Assembly: GCA_937867645.1 (NCBI GenBank)
Contig: CALMKE010000094.1
Location: forward strand, 1 to 34,575
Source of the DNA: an uncultured Gemmatimonadota bacterium
GTDB taxonomy: Bacteria > Gemmatimonadota > Gemmatimonadetes > Gemmatimonadales > Gemmatimonadaceae
Direction of reading: 5' to 3'
Length of the DNA: 34,575 nucleotides
Position 1 is the stretch's first letter; each line of letters starts with the position of its first letter. This document shows positions 1 to 7,934 of the stretch, piece by piece. The notes under the pieces are model-generated. The model did not search any database and had not been told where the DNA came from. It saw nothing but the letters and a program-made list of their open reading frames with translations. Position numbers and translations under genes: made by a program.

Positions 1-212
1 GCCAGGCCCGCCGTTACCGCCGACGCCAGCGTGAATCCGATCGCTTTCCTCCACGGCTCTATCGGCAGCTCCTTCACATTCGGCGGATCCTCGTGCGTCA
101 CCGCGCGCCACCCGCGATTGAGCGCCTTCTGCACTATCGCGCCCGCGAGCATCGCCGACCCCGCCGCGACGATCGCCCACAGCATGCTCTCAGGCTTCTG
201 CTTTTTCTTCAT
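1..212 (-). CDS. DUF4235-like small membrane protein (3' end outside window)
   Basis: The reading frame starts at ATG 212 and runs off the left edge, giving 70 visible residues. After a lysine-rich start (MKKKQKPESM) there is a short hydrophobic segment at about residues 11-25, then KALNRGWRAVTHEDPP and a second hydrophobic stretch beginning near residue 58. The pattern of a membrane segment, a K-x-L-x-R-x-W-R-x-x-T-x-E-x-PP stretch and a second membrane segment resembles the DUF4235 family of small integral membrane proteins of unknown function. The family name is from memory. The gene lies downstream of the cls-like gene on the same strand, 135 bp away, so the two may be cotranscribed. No strong ribosome binding site is visible. 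Confidence 0.6.
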   Translation of the reverse strand, partial: MKKKQKPESMLWAIVAAGSAMLAGAIVQKALNRGWRAVTHEDPPNVKELPIEPWRKAIGFTLASAVTAGL

Positions 213-287
213 GAGTATGTCCGGTTCAAGTACTTCATCGCCGAGTAAGTGGGCAATACCGATGCCGCGCCCCTCTCGATCTCTCCA

Positions 288-316
288 GGACGCAGCACGC
301 AGGACGCAGGACGCAG
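288..316. repeat. short heptad tandem array
   Basis: Four consecutive 7-bp units (GGACGCA, GCACGCA, GGACGCA, GGACGCA) lie in the gap between the cls-like gene and the DUF4235-like gene. They have the same 7-bp period as the larger palindromic elements elsewhere in the window, but no inverted partner is seen here. Confidence 0.6.
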
Positions 317-347
317 CGCTTTTCCCGCAGCTACTTCAAGTGTTCTT

Positions 348-1646
348 CTACAGCACGCGCCACAGCTTCTCGGCGCCCCAGCTCAACAGCTTCACCTTGA
401 GCGGCCAGTTGCGGACTTCCTGGAGCGTCAGCTCGTGCGAATACTTGAGATCGTCGAAGAAGATCCCGTCCATCCGCTGGCCGAATCCTTCGTTCAGCAC
501 CACTGCGTTCGTCTCGTTGTTGAACGAGATCGAGCGGTTGTCGAAGTTCATCGAGCCGATCGTGGACCAGTAGCTGTCCACCACCATCGTCTTCGCGTGA
601 ATCATAGTCGGCTGGTACTCGTAGATCCGCACGCCGCCCTCCAGCAGCTCGTCGTACATCGCGCGGCCGGCGTACCAGGTCGTCTTCACGTCAATCTCCG
701 GCCCGGCCGTCAGCACGCGCACGTCCACGCCGCGCTTCACCGCCGCGATGAGCAGCGCCTTGAGGTTGCCATCGGGGACGAAATACGAGTTCGCGATATA
801 CAGCGTCTTGCGCGCGCCGGCGATCGAGATGGAGAGGAAGCGCTCGGCCGGAGTGCTGCCGACGCTGGGGATGGTGTGCATCAGGCCCGCGTTGACGTCG
901 CCGCGCTTCGCGAGCGCGGGCCAGGGGAAGAACATGTCGCCCGTGATCAGCTCGCCGGTCGCCTCCACCCAGCCTGCGGCGAACGCCGCCTGCAGCGACG
1001 CCACCATCGGCCCGCCGAAGCGGACATTCGACTCGCGCCACTGCCCTTTGGTGCGCCCATTGCCCAGCCAGTAATCGGCGAGCCCGAATCCACCGGTGTA
1101 GCCCACTTCTCCGTCCACGACCACGACGCGCGCGTGCGACCGCTGCGCCGCCTGGTGCAGCGTGTACCACTTGAGCGGCCGCAGCCACGCCACTTCGACA
1201 CCAGCTTCCTTGAGCCCGTCGATCCATTCCTCTTTCAGGGGCGCCGAGCCGAACGCGTCGAGCAGCAGCAGCACGCGCACGCCCGCGCGCGCCCGCTCCG
1301 ACAGGTACTTGGCCATCGTGTCGGCCACGGCGCCGGGCTGCGAGTAGTACATCTGCACGGTGATCGTCTTTTTCGCGCCCGCGAGATCGTTCCACAGCAC
1401 CGGGTACGTGCCCTCGCCGTCGAGCAGGATGTCCACCCAGTTGCCTTCGTCTATGCGCGCGCCCGTGTACAGCTCGATGGACTTGGCGAACAGCGAATCG
1501 CGCACGTGCGGCGGGCCCTCCTCGTCGCCGTCGGCAATCACCTGCTTGACGGTGTGGCTGCGCGTGACCGATAGAACGCCGACCAGTGTCAGCACCAGAA
1601 CCAGCAGCACCAGGAGGATCAGCCCGGCGTATTTCAGGAACGACAT
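348..1646 (-). CDS. cls: cardiolipin synthase-like phospholipase D family protein
   Basis: The product is 432 residues with an N-terminal membrane segment (about residues 5-27) and two PLD repeats. Cardiolipin synthases of this type join two phosphatidylglycerols, or PG and PE, at the inner membrane. The second HKD motif is canonical: H350, K352, D357, followed by GSMNFDNRS. The first is H171-A-R173 ending in D178 and followed by GYTGGF, so the lysine is arginine, which is unusual for an active-site residue. The length fits the family. It is divergent from the replication-initiator-like gene, with 72 bp between starts. The ATG at 1646 places the membrane segment at the extreme N-terminus as expected. 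Assignment to the PLD superfamily is secure; cardiolipin as product is inferred from family resemblance. Confidence 0.88.
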   Translation of the reverse strand: MSFLKYAGLILLVLLVLVLTLVGVLSVTRSHTVKQVIADGDEEGPPHVRDSLFAKSIELYTGARIDEGNWVDILLDGEGTYPVLWNDLAGAKKTITVQMYYSQPGAVADTMAKYLSERARAGVRVLLLLDAFGSAPLKEEWIDGLKEAGVEVAWLRPLKWYTLHQAAQRSHARVVVVDGEVGYTGGFGLADYWLGNGRTKGQWRESNVRFGGPMVASLQAAFAAGWVEATGELITGDMFFPWPALAKRGDVNAGLMHTIPSVGSTPAERFLSISIAGARKTLYIANSYFVPDGNLKALLIAAVKRGVDVRVLTAGPEIDVKTTWYAGRAMYDELLEGGVRIYEYQPTMIHAKTMVVDSYWSTIGSMNFDNRSISFNNETNAVVLNEGFGQRMDGIFFDDLKYSHELTLQEVRNWPLKVKLLSWGAEKLWRVL

Positions 1647-1718
1647 TAGGCGCGTCTCCCCTAGCCTGAAGGTGTCAAAGCTTGCTCCCAGTCACGAATC
1701 CGGACAGTTTCGGTCATA

Positions 1719-2597
1719 ATGAATGTCGCAGCACGCCGCCGTGCAGCCACCCGGGCGATAATCCTCGACCGGTCGCTCGAGGCGTTGCCGTTCTTCCGTC
1801 TCAGCGACTCGGCCGACGACACCGCGATAAGCTACTCGCCACCGTCCGGCGGACGCTGGCGCGTGCTCCCCAGCCCCGGCGACCGCCTGCCGGGAACGTT
1901 CGATCAGGACATCTACGTCGAGCTGCTCCGTCGCTATCACGAGGCCGGCTTTCCAGCCGACGGCTGCGTCACGTTCACGCTTCATGCCTTTCTCCGCGCA
2001 ATCGGACGCCGCGTGGACGGCCGCACCTACGAACAGCTCCGCGCCGGCCTCGCCCGGCTGCACCGGACGACCGCCGAATCCAACGGCGCGTACTTCGTCG
2101 CTCCCGAAGAACGGACGCTGGATGGCCGCTTCACCCTGCTCACGGCGGTCTCCATAGACCGCCGCCGAATGAGCGACCGCGAGCAACTCAGCTTCTTTCC
2201 CGCGCTCGAATCCGCCGAGCCCGGTGAAGCGAGAGTCACGCTCGCGCCGCTGATGCGAAGCAACATCGCGGCCAACCACGTCATCACGCTCTCGCCGGCG
2301 CGGTATCTGGCCCTCAGCAGCCCCGTTGCCCGCCGGCTGTATCGCCTGCTCGAAGTCGCGCGAGCCGAAGGCCAGCTGACCTGGCGGGCGTCGCTCGACG
2401 GCCTCGCGGCGCAGCTCCCCCTGGCCCAGCGTTTCCCTTCGCACCTCCAGCGCGTCCTTCAGCCGGCGCACGAGATGCTGCTCGCCGCTGGAATCGCGCG
2501 CGATGTGCGGATCAGACAGGTAAATCGCGAGTGGCTCGTGGACTACGTCATGGCCGGCCGCGCCGGAACCCTCTCCGCGCCGGACGGTACTCATTAG
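1719..2597 (+). CDS. replication initiator protein A-like (RPA family) DNA-binding protein
   Basis: This 292-residue protein resembles the plasmid replication initiator protein A family. It has an N-terminal LEALPFFRLSD-like strand and a region with GTFDQDIYVELLRRYHEAGF, followed by a helical winged-helix-type block with RTYEQLRAGLARLHRTT (about residues 105-125). A second winged-helix-like part is at about 190-270 (SPVARRLYRLLEVAR, then QRFPSHLQRVLQPAHEMLLAAGI). RPA proteins bind iterons to start plasmid replication. Here there is no partition gene, iteron array or other plasmid feature nearby, and the neighbours are ordinary chromosomal genes, so a chromosomal regulatory or domesticated role is likely. 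The ATG at 1719 has only a weak GGA about 15 nt upstream. The function is an inference from fold-level resemblance. Confidence 0.65.
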   Translation: MNVAARRRAATRAIILDRSLEALPFFRLSDSADDTAISYSPPSGGRWRVLPSPGDRLPGTFDQDIYVELLRRYHEAGFPADGCVTFTLHAFLRAIGRRVDGRTYEQLRAGLARLHRTTAESNGAYFVAPEERTLDGRFTLLTAVSIDRRRMSDREQLSFFPALESAEPGEARVTLAPLMRSNIAANHVITLSPARYLALSSPVARRLYRLLEVARAEGQLTWRASLDGLAAQLPLAQRFPSHLQRVLQPAHEMLLAAGIARDVRIRQVNREWLVDYVMAGRAGTLSAPDGTH

Positions 2598-2625
2598 GTT
2601 AGGAAGACCACCCCAATCGAAAAAA

Positions 2626-4215
2626 ATGCGTCGTTTTAGAAGGCACCTGATCGCTGCCGCGCTCGTTCTTCCCCTGATCGCGGGCGCGTTCGTCCAGCAG
2701 AACACCAGCTCCCTGGAAAGCGCGCGCCTGCTCGAGCAGGTGATGCAGCTCGTTGCCAACCGGTTCGTGGACACGCTCAATGACGCGCAATTGTACGAGA
2801 AGGCCGCGCGCGGACTGGTGCACGAGCTCAAGGACCCGTACACGACACTGCTGTCCCCGCGCGAGCTGTCGAACTTCAACGCGACAACGGGTGGGCGGTA
2901 CGGCGGCATCGGCATGGAGATCGCCGAGCTGCAGGGCTTCGTGACGGTGCAGCGGGTCTTCCCCCACACGCCCGCCGAGCAGGCCGGCGTGCAGGAAGGC
3001 GACCGCATCGTGATTATCGACACGGTGCAGGTGCGCGGCTGGACGACGGCGCAGGTGTCGGAGACGCTCAAAGGAACGCCCGGCACACAGGTATCGGTCC
3101 AGTTCCAGCGGCCCGGCGTCGCCGAGCCGATCTCGGTGCGCTTCACGCGCGCGATCGTGCACATCCCCGCGGTGCCGTACGCCATCATGCTCGAGAACCG
3201 GTACGGCTACATTCCGCTGCTCCAGTTCAATGAGACGGCCACGCGCGAGCTGTCTGAAGCGGTGCGCGGGCTGATGAGCCAGGGCGCCAGAGGAATCATC
3301 CTGGATCTGCGCGGCAATCCGGGCGGCATTCTCGACGAGGCCCTGACGGTCAGCAACCTGTTCGTCCGCGAAGGGCAGGAGATCGCAAGCATGCGCGGCC
3401 GCGGGACCGAGCCGCAGACTTTCATCGCCCGCGAGCAGCCGGTCACCGCCGACCTCCCGCTGGTGATCCTCCAGAACGGCGGATCCGCGTCGGCGTCGGA
3501 GATAGTCGCGGGCGCGCTGCAGGACCACGACCGCGCGCTCATCGTCGGCACCACTTCGTTCGGCAAGGGACTCGTGCAGACCGTGTATCCGCTCAACGGC
3601 GGCTACGCGCTGAAGATGACCACCGCCAAGTGGTTCACGCCCAGCGGCCGCTCCATTCAGAAGGAGCGCAAGCTGATGCCGAACGGCGAGTTCGTGGAAG
3701 TGATGCCCGACTCGCTCGAGACCGAGGAGACGCGCCGCAACAAGCCGCAGTTCCGCTCGGACGCGGGTCGCATCGTGTACGGCGGCGGCGCGATCACGCC
3801 GGACGTGATCGTCCGGCCCGACACGCTCACCGCCGCCGAGCAGCGGCTGGTGAACGCGCTCGCCCCGCAGGGACAGATCTTCCGCACGACGCTGTACGAC
3901 TACGCGCGCGAGCTCAAGTCGCAGGTCACGCCGGACTTCGTGTTCCAGCCGGCCTGGCGCCAGGAGCTGTTCCGCCGGCTGGCGGCGGCCGGCGTGAAGG
4001 TCGAAGCCGAGATATACAATGAAGGCGCGGCCGAGATCGACCGGATCCTCCGCGACCGTATCACGGTAATCGCCTTCGGCGACTCCACCGCCCGCCGCCG
4101 CTCCGTGCCGGAAGACCGTCAGCTAATGCGGGCCATCGAGCTGCTGGGCAGAGGCCGCACGCAGCAGGATCTGTTCGCGATCGCGCGAACGCTGGCCGCG
4201 GCACAGAAAGAATAG
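2626..4215 (+). CDS. ctpA: C-terminal processing peptidase (S41 family, CtpA/Prc-like)
   Basis: The 529-residue protein has an N-terminal signal or anchor sequence (MRRFRRHLIAAALVLPLIAG), a PDZ domain at about residues 90-175 (GGIGMEI, then FPHTPAEQAGVQEGDRIV) and an S41 catalytic core. The serine-lysine dyad is visible: S289 in GGSASASEI and K314 in TSFGKG, spaced 25 residues as in Prc/Tsp. S41 proteases trim the C-termini of exported or membrane proteins in the periplasm. A C-terminal extension of about 130 residues, with ITVIAFGD near residue 480, follows the catalytic domain. The gene starts 28 nt after the RPA-like gene. It is followed directly by a 39-bp perfect hairpin that probably ends or stabilises its transcript. 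The next gene is an SPFH protein, and SPFH proteins often work with membrane proteases. Confidence 0.93.
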   Translation: MRRFRRHLIAAALVLPLIAGAFVQQNTSSLESARLLEQVMQLVANRFVDTLNDAQLYEKAARGLVHELKDPYTTLLSPRELSNFNATTGGRYGGIGMEIAELQGFVTVQRVFPHTPAEQAGVQEGDRIVIIDTVQVRGWTTAQVSETLKGTPGTQVSVQFQRPGVAEPISVRFTRAIVHIPAVPYAIMLENRYGYIPLLQFNETATRELSEAVRGLMSQGARGIILDLRGNPGGILDEALTVSNLFVREGQEIASMRGRGTEPQTFIAREQPVTADLPLVILQNGGSASASEIVAGALQDHDRALIVGTTSFGKGLVQTVYPLNGGYALKMTTAKWFTPSGRSIQKERKLMPNGEFVEVMPDSLETEETRRNKPQFRSDAGRIVYGGGAITPDVIVRPDTLTAAEQRLVNALAPQGQIFRTTLYDYARELKSQVTPDFVFQPAWRQELFRRLAAAGVKVEAEIYNEGAAEIDRILRDRITVIAFGDSTARRRSVPEDRQLMRAIELLGRGRTQQDLFAIARTLAAAQKE

Positions 4216-4219
4216 TTGT

Positions 4220-4320
4220 CAGGTATCAGGTATCAGGTATCAGGTATCAGGTATCAGGAGCGGCTGGCAGTTACCTGATACCTGATACCTGATACCTGAT
4301 ACCTGATACCTGATACCTGT
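4220..4320. repeat. giant heptad hairpin (CAGGTAT)n / (ACCTGAT)n
   Basis: Five tandem copies of CAGGTAT plus a partial copy (4220-4258) face six copies of ACCTGAT plus a partial copy (4273-4320). The arms 4220-4258 and 4274-4312 are perfectly complementary over 39 bp, with a 15-nt loop. It starts five bases after the stop codon of the S41 protease gene and ends about 60 bp before the apparent start of the SPFH gene. It belongs with the other 7-bp-period palindromes of the window but lacks the GGAATCC ends. Confidence 0.95.
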
Positions 4321-4378
4321 TGTCTGTCGTCAGCGCGCTCCGCCCCGTAAACTTCAGCAGTCCCCACCGGAGCGCACC

Positions 4379-5422
4379 ATTCTTACCTCGGCGATAGTCC
4401 TCGCGGTCATAGCGGCCCTCGGGCTGTTCACGCTCTCGAAAGGCATCAAGATCATCGGCCAGGCGGAAGTGATGGTCATCGAGCGGTTCGGACGATTCAA
4501 TAGAGTCGCGCGCTCGGGCCTCAACCTGCTGATTCCCTTCGTCGAACGCCCCAAGACGCTCGACGTGCGCTTCCTCGAGTCGGGGTTGAGCGGCAACACT
4601 CTCACAATCTCTTCCACGTCCCGCATCGACCTGCGCGAGCAGGTGCTCAACTTCCCGAGCCAGCCGGTCATCACCAAGGACAACGTCACGATCGACATTG
4701 ACGCGGTGCTGTACTACCGCGTCGCCGATCCGCAGAAGGCGACGTACTCGGTGCAGAACCTGCCGTACGCGCTCGAGACTCTGACACGCACCACGCTGCG
4801 CAACATCGTCGGCGAGATGGAGCTCGATTCCACGCTCGCGAGCCGCGACGTGATCAACCGCCGCATGCGCGAGGTCATCGAGGAAGCGTCCATCGGCTGG
4901 GGCGTGGACGTCACCCGCGTGGAGCTGCAGGCCATCGAGCCGCCGCGCGACATTCAGCAATCCATGGAGCTACAGATGCGCGCCGAGCGCGAGCGCCGCG
5001 CCGCGGTGACCAACGCCGAGGCGGGGAAGCGCGCCGCGATCCTCGAGGCGGAGGGAGTCCGGGAATCCCAGATCAGGCGCGCGGAAGGCGAGAAGGAAGC
5101 GTCGGTGCTGCGCGCGCAGGGACTCGCGGAGGCGCGGCTCGCCATGGCCGACGCGGAAGCCGAAGCGCTGCGCCGCGTCGCCAACTCGCTGCCCGACGGG
5201 CAGGCGGCCGTTTACCTGCTGGGCGTGAAGTATCTCGAAGCGCTGCCCTCGCTCGCGCAGGGCAAGGGCTCGACGATCTTCCTCCCCGTCGAAGCCGCCG
5301 GAGTCATGGGCGCGCTCGGCGGGTTGCGCGAGCTGCTGGTGAGAGGCGGAAGCGGCGGAGACTCCGCGGTTCCGTCCCAGCTCGCCAATCGCCCCGACAG
5401 CGGCACTTCCCGGGACCGCTAA
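4379..5422 (+). CDS. SPFH/band-7 membrane protein (QmcA/stomatin-like), apparent ATT start
   Basis: The protein resembles QmcA and stomatin-like SPFH proteins, which form large oligomers on the membrane and modulate membrane proteases. The family block GQAEVMVIERFGRFNRVARSGL, the IPF..R segment, VITKDNVTI, a long AE-rich coiled coil (about residues 195-275) and a C-terminal YLLGVKYLEALPSLA are all present. The first conventional codon in frame is GTG at 4469, but that would remove the membrane segment and split the conserved strand. Upstream, in frame and stop-free, lies LTSAIVLAVIAALGLFTLSKGIKII, a good N-terminal membrane helix. No ATG, GTG or TTG occurs in this frame between the stop at 4304 and 4469. 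ATT at 4379 has GGAG at 4369-4372, six bases upstream, so I place the start there (347 residues). A base-call error in an original ATG is the alternative. Confidence 0.85.
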   Translation: MLTSAIVLAVIAALGLFTLSKGIKIIGQAEVMVIERFGRFNRVARSGLNLLIPFVERPKTLDVRFLESGLSGNTLTISSTSRIDLREQVLNFPSQPVITKDNVTIDIDAVLYYRVADPQKATYSVQNLPYALETLTRTTLRNIVGEMELDSTLASRDVINRRMREVIEEASIGWGVDVTRVELQAIEPPRDIQQSMELQMRAERERRAAVTNAEAGKRAAILEAEGVRESQIRRAEGEKEASVLRAQGLAEARLAMADAEAEALRRVANSLPDGQAAVYLLGVKYLEALPSLAQGKGSTIFLPVEAAGVMGALGGLRELLVRGGSGGDSAVPSQLANRPDSGTSRDR

Positions 5423-5638
5423 TTGGCCATCGGTGAGAAGCGCGCCCTGCAGATCGCGCGGAGCCATCCTTGCATAACTTGCGGTGAGTTCAGCTTCAAA
5501 AAGCTCACCGTCAAGCCTGCCAGCGCCTCAAACCGCGAGGAGCTGGGCGAGGCGTGGCACGTCCAACGGATCTGCGGAGTATGTGGAGCACATCAAGAGC
5601 TGGGGTTCGACGCCGAGGGCGATTTAGTATACGAGTGA
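5423..5638 (+). CDS. small zinc-ribbon protein, 71 residues, function unknown
   Basis: A TTG start immediately follows the TAA of the SPFH gene, and the stop overlaps the GTG of the next gene, so the three are probably translationally coupled. The protein has two CxxC knuckles: CITCGEF at about residues 17-23 and CGVCGAH at about 51-57. This is the layout of a single zinc ribbon. Both knuckles are followed by short beta-type segments (FSFKKLTVKP and LGFDAEGDLVYE). I do not recognise a named family. GGGACC lies about nine bases upstream of the TTG. A role beside the SPFH/peptidase genes is suggested only by position. Confidence 0.75.
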   Translation: MAIGEKRALQIARSHPCITCGEFSFKKLTVKPASASNREELGEAWHVQRICGVCGAHQELGFDAEGDLVYE

Positions 5639-7629
5639 CGCGCGCGCTCGCCGCGTGCGTGATCGTCGGAACGGCGGCGTGCGCGCCGCCCGCCGCCGTC
5701 GTCACTCTTCCGGTACAAGTACTCGACCTCCCCGGCGATTCGACCGGAGTCCACCCGCGCTACGTCGCGGTCGTCGAGCCGCCGCGATTCACCCGTGCCG
5801 TCGAGCGCGGCACCCGAACGCGCACCGGGCGCCCCGGTCCGCGGTACTGGCAGCAGTTCGCCCGGTATCGGCTCGACGCTTCACTCGACACGGCGACCAA
5901 GCTGCTCGTTGGCAGCGGCACGATCCGGTATTACAACCGGTCGCCGAACGCGCTCGATAGAGTCGCGCTGCATCTATATCAGAACCTGTACGCGGCCGAC
6001 GCGCAGCGGAATCGCACCGTCGCCGTCACCGGCGGGATCCGAATCGCGCGCCTCTCGGCTGACGGAGCCGAGCTCGCGGCCGTGACCGACACGACCTCCA
6101 TCGGTTATCGCGTAGACGGAACGATCGCGTGGCTCAAGCTTCCGGCGCCGCTCGCCGCGGGCGACAGCATGACCATGGATGTGGAGTGGTCCTTCACGGT
6201 GCCGCCGCTGGCCGGCTCACCGCGGATGGGGCAGGACGGAGAAGTCTTCCACCTGGCGTACTGGTATCCGCAGGTCGCCGTGTACGACGACGTGAACGGC
6301 TGGCAGACGGATCAATACATGGGCACCGGCGAGTTCTACATGGGCTACGCCGACTACGACGTCTCGCTCCGCGTGCCGGCCGGCTGGCTCGTCGTCGCCA
6401 CCGGTGAGCTGCGGAACGCGGATCAGGTTCTCTCGCCGACAGTCCGTGACCGCCTTTCGCGTCTGAGCGCGGGACGAGGCGCCGTGGATTCGGGGATCGT
6501 GCACGTCGTTACCGCCGCCGAGCGCGGGCCCGGACGCGCGACGGCCGCGGGCGGAGCGGACCGGATTCTGACGTGGCGCTTCACCGCCGACGAAGTGCGT
6601 GACTTCGCGTGGACGGCGAGCAGCCGCTACGTGTGGGACGCGGCGCGGGTCAGCGTCGGCGACGCCGACGGTGACGGAAACGCGGATTTCCCGCTGGTCC
6701 ATGCGCTGTACAGGCCGCAGTACACGCTCTGGCGCGAAGCCGCGCGGTACGCGCGACACTCCATCGACTTTCTCTCGCGCTTCCTGTGGCCGTATCCATA
6801 CCCGCACATGACCGTGGTCGAAGGGCTGGCGGTAGGTGGAGGGATGGAGTTTCCGATGATGACGTTCATCACCGGCTCTCCGCGCGATTCCGTCAGCATG
6901 CAGAGTGTGACGATCCATGAGATCGCGCACATGTGGTTCCCGATGATGATCGGCTCCGACGAGAAGCGGAACATGTGGCAGGACGAAGGGCTCACGAGCT
7001 TCAACGATTGGAACGGGTCGGCGGAGTTCTTCCCCGGTATCCCGCCCGAAACTCTGATGGGCACCAGCTACTACCGCACGGCGAGGGCGGGAACCGAGCT
7101 CGAGATCATGCGTCACGGCGACCATTACATGCGGGACGCCGCGCGGACAGTGGCCGCATACGACAAGCCGATGGTTCTGCTGCACGCGCTCCGCGGCCTG
7201 CTGGGCAACGAGACGTTCATGCGCGCGTACCGCGAGTACGGCCGCCGGTGGACGAACCGGCATCCGCAGCCGCAGGATCTGTTCAACACCTTCAACGACG
7301 TCACTGGCCGCGATCTGTCGTGGTTCTGGCGCGCCTGGTTCTACGAGACGTGGACGCTCGACCACGCGATCGCGGGAGTCGAGCGGTCTGGCGACCGTCT
7401 CCTGGTAACGGTGGAGGATCGCGGACTGGCGCCAATGCCGGCCCGGTTGGTAATCACGCGAACGGACGGAACGACCGAACGCGCGGAGATCCCGGTGGAG
7501 GTGTGGCTCAGAGGCCAGACCCGAGCCACCCACGTGGTGGAAAACGCGGCGACGGTGGCGCGGGTCGAGATAGACCCCGAGCGCGTGTTTCCGGACGTGG
7601 ACCGGACGAACCAGAGCTGGAGGCCCTAG
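5635..7629 (+). CDS. M1 family metallopeptidase, lipoprotein
   Basis: The product (664 residues from GTG 5635) begins MTRALAACVIVGTAACAPP, a lipoprotein signal with the modified cysteine at the end of GTAAC. Gluzincin signatures follow: a GGGMEFP substrate motif near residue 401, the zinc site H428-E429-I-A-H432, and the third ligand E451 in WQDEG. This is the M1 aminopeptidase arrangement HExxH-18-E. The start overlaps the previous stop as GTGA, which is why I prefer it to an ATG at 5554 that would add an arginine-rich leader and hide the signal peptide. Predicted role: membrane-anchored peptidase facing the periplasm. A clear paralogue lies on the minus strand at 17572-19584. A large palindrome begins 17 bp after the stop. 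Confidence 0.9.
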   Translation: MTRALAACVIVGTAACAPPAAVVTLPVQVLDLPGDSTGVHPRYVAVVEPPRFTRAVERGTRTRTGRPGPRYWQQFARYRLDASLDTATKLLVGSGTIRYYNRSPNALDRVALHLYQNLYAADAQRNRTVAVTGGIRIARLSADGAELAAVTDTTSIGYRVDGTIAWLKLPAPLAAGDSMTMDVEWSFTVPPLAGSPRMGQDGEVFHLAYWYPQVAVYDDVNGWQTDQYMGTGEFYMGYADYDVSLRVPAGWLVVATGELRNADQVLSPTVRDRLSRLSAGRGAVDSGIVHVVTAAERGPGRATAAGGADRILTWRFTADEVRDFAWTASSRYVWDAARVSVGDADGDGNADFPLVHALYRPQYTLWREAARYARHSIDFLSRFLWPYPYPHMTVVEGLAVGGGMEFPMMTFITGSPRDSVSMQSVTIHEIAHMWFPMMIGSDEKRNMWQDEGLTSFNDWNGSAEFFPGIPPETLMGTSYYRTARAGTELEIMRHGDHYMRDAARTVAAYDKPMVLLHALRGLLGNETFMRAYREYGRRWTNRHPQPQDLFNTFNDVTGRDLSWFWRAWFYETWTLDHAIAGVERSGDRLLVTVEDRGLAPMPARLVITRTDGTTERAEIPVEVWLRGQTRATHVVENAATVARVEIDPERVFPDVDRTNQSWRP

Positions 7630-7645
7630 CTCCGGGGATTTTGCC

Positions 7646-7750
7646 GGGGAATCCAAGAGGTGAGAGGCCAGAAGCGAGATGAGAGAGTGCCAGAAAAGCA
7701 GATCTGGCTTCTCGTATCTGTTTTCTGGCCTCTCATTTCTTGGATTCCCC
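7646..7750. repeat. heptad palindrome element A (GGGGAATCCAAG ends)
   Basis: The 105-bp element starts GGGGAATCCAAG and ends with the exact complement CTTGGATTCCCC. The interior is a long imperfect palindrome built on words such as GCCAGAA, GAGAGGC and their complements TTCTGGC and GCCTCTC, repeating with a period of about 7 bp. It follows the stop of the M1-like gene. It shares ends and interior words with elements C (12515) and D (16081). Confidence 0.92.
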
Positions 7751-7838
7751 TGCCACCGCCAAGGATCCACCAGGCCTATGGAACAAACTGTCCTGAGATC
7801 GGGTATCAGCGTTCGCCGGGAATCCGGCCCCGGAACAT

Positions 7839-7869
7839 TTGGTTTACCCCTTCCGGGGGCTGTTACATT
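7839..7869 (+). promoter_or_regulatory. possible promoter of the 69-residue CxxC gene
   Basis: TTGGTT (7839-7844) and TACATT (7864-7869) are separated by 19 bp and lie about 65 bp upstream of the start at 7935. Spacing is long and the match is modest. The rest of the 7751-7934 gap shows no other structure I can name. Confidence 0.3.
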
Positions 7870-7934
7870 ACAGAAGCAGCGACCCTTGGCCCGTTCCTAC
7901 GGTGCCGGCGAGCGTCGCTTATTGGAGGATGTGA

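Noticed and set aside
249-1574. Long plus-strand open frame opposite the cls-like gene
   Set aside because: It is rich in R, H, A and V with no motif, while the opposite strand has clear PLD motifs. It is a shadow of a GC-rich gene. The same holds for other long frames opposite or beside real genes, for example at 2599-3528, 10821-12383 and 17980-19437.
1715-1720. CATAAT as -10 of the RPA-like gene
   Set aside because: It overlaps the start codon, so transcripts from it would begin inside the gene.
4220-4320. CRISPR array
   Set aside because: The 7-bp units have no spacers and form two inverted arms. The other heptad arrays were rejected as CRISPR for the same reason.
5554-5634. ATG 5554 as start of the M1-like gene
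   Set aside because: It would overlap the zinc-ribbon gene by 85 bp and bury the lipoprotein signal behind an arginine-rich leader. GTG 5635 overlaps the previous stop neatly.
7646-7750. Insertion-sequence remnant or MITE with target duplications
   Set aside because: The ends are inverted repeats, but I could not see consistent flanking target duplications at the elements, and no transposase is near. Mobility is left as a question, not a call.
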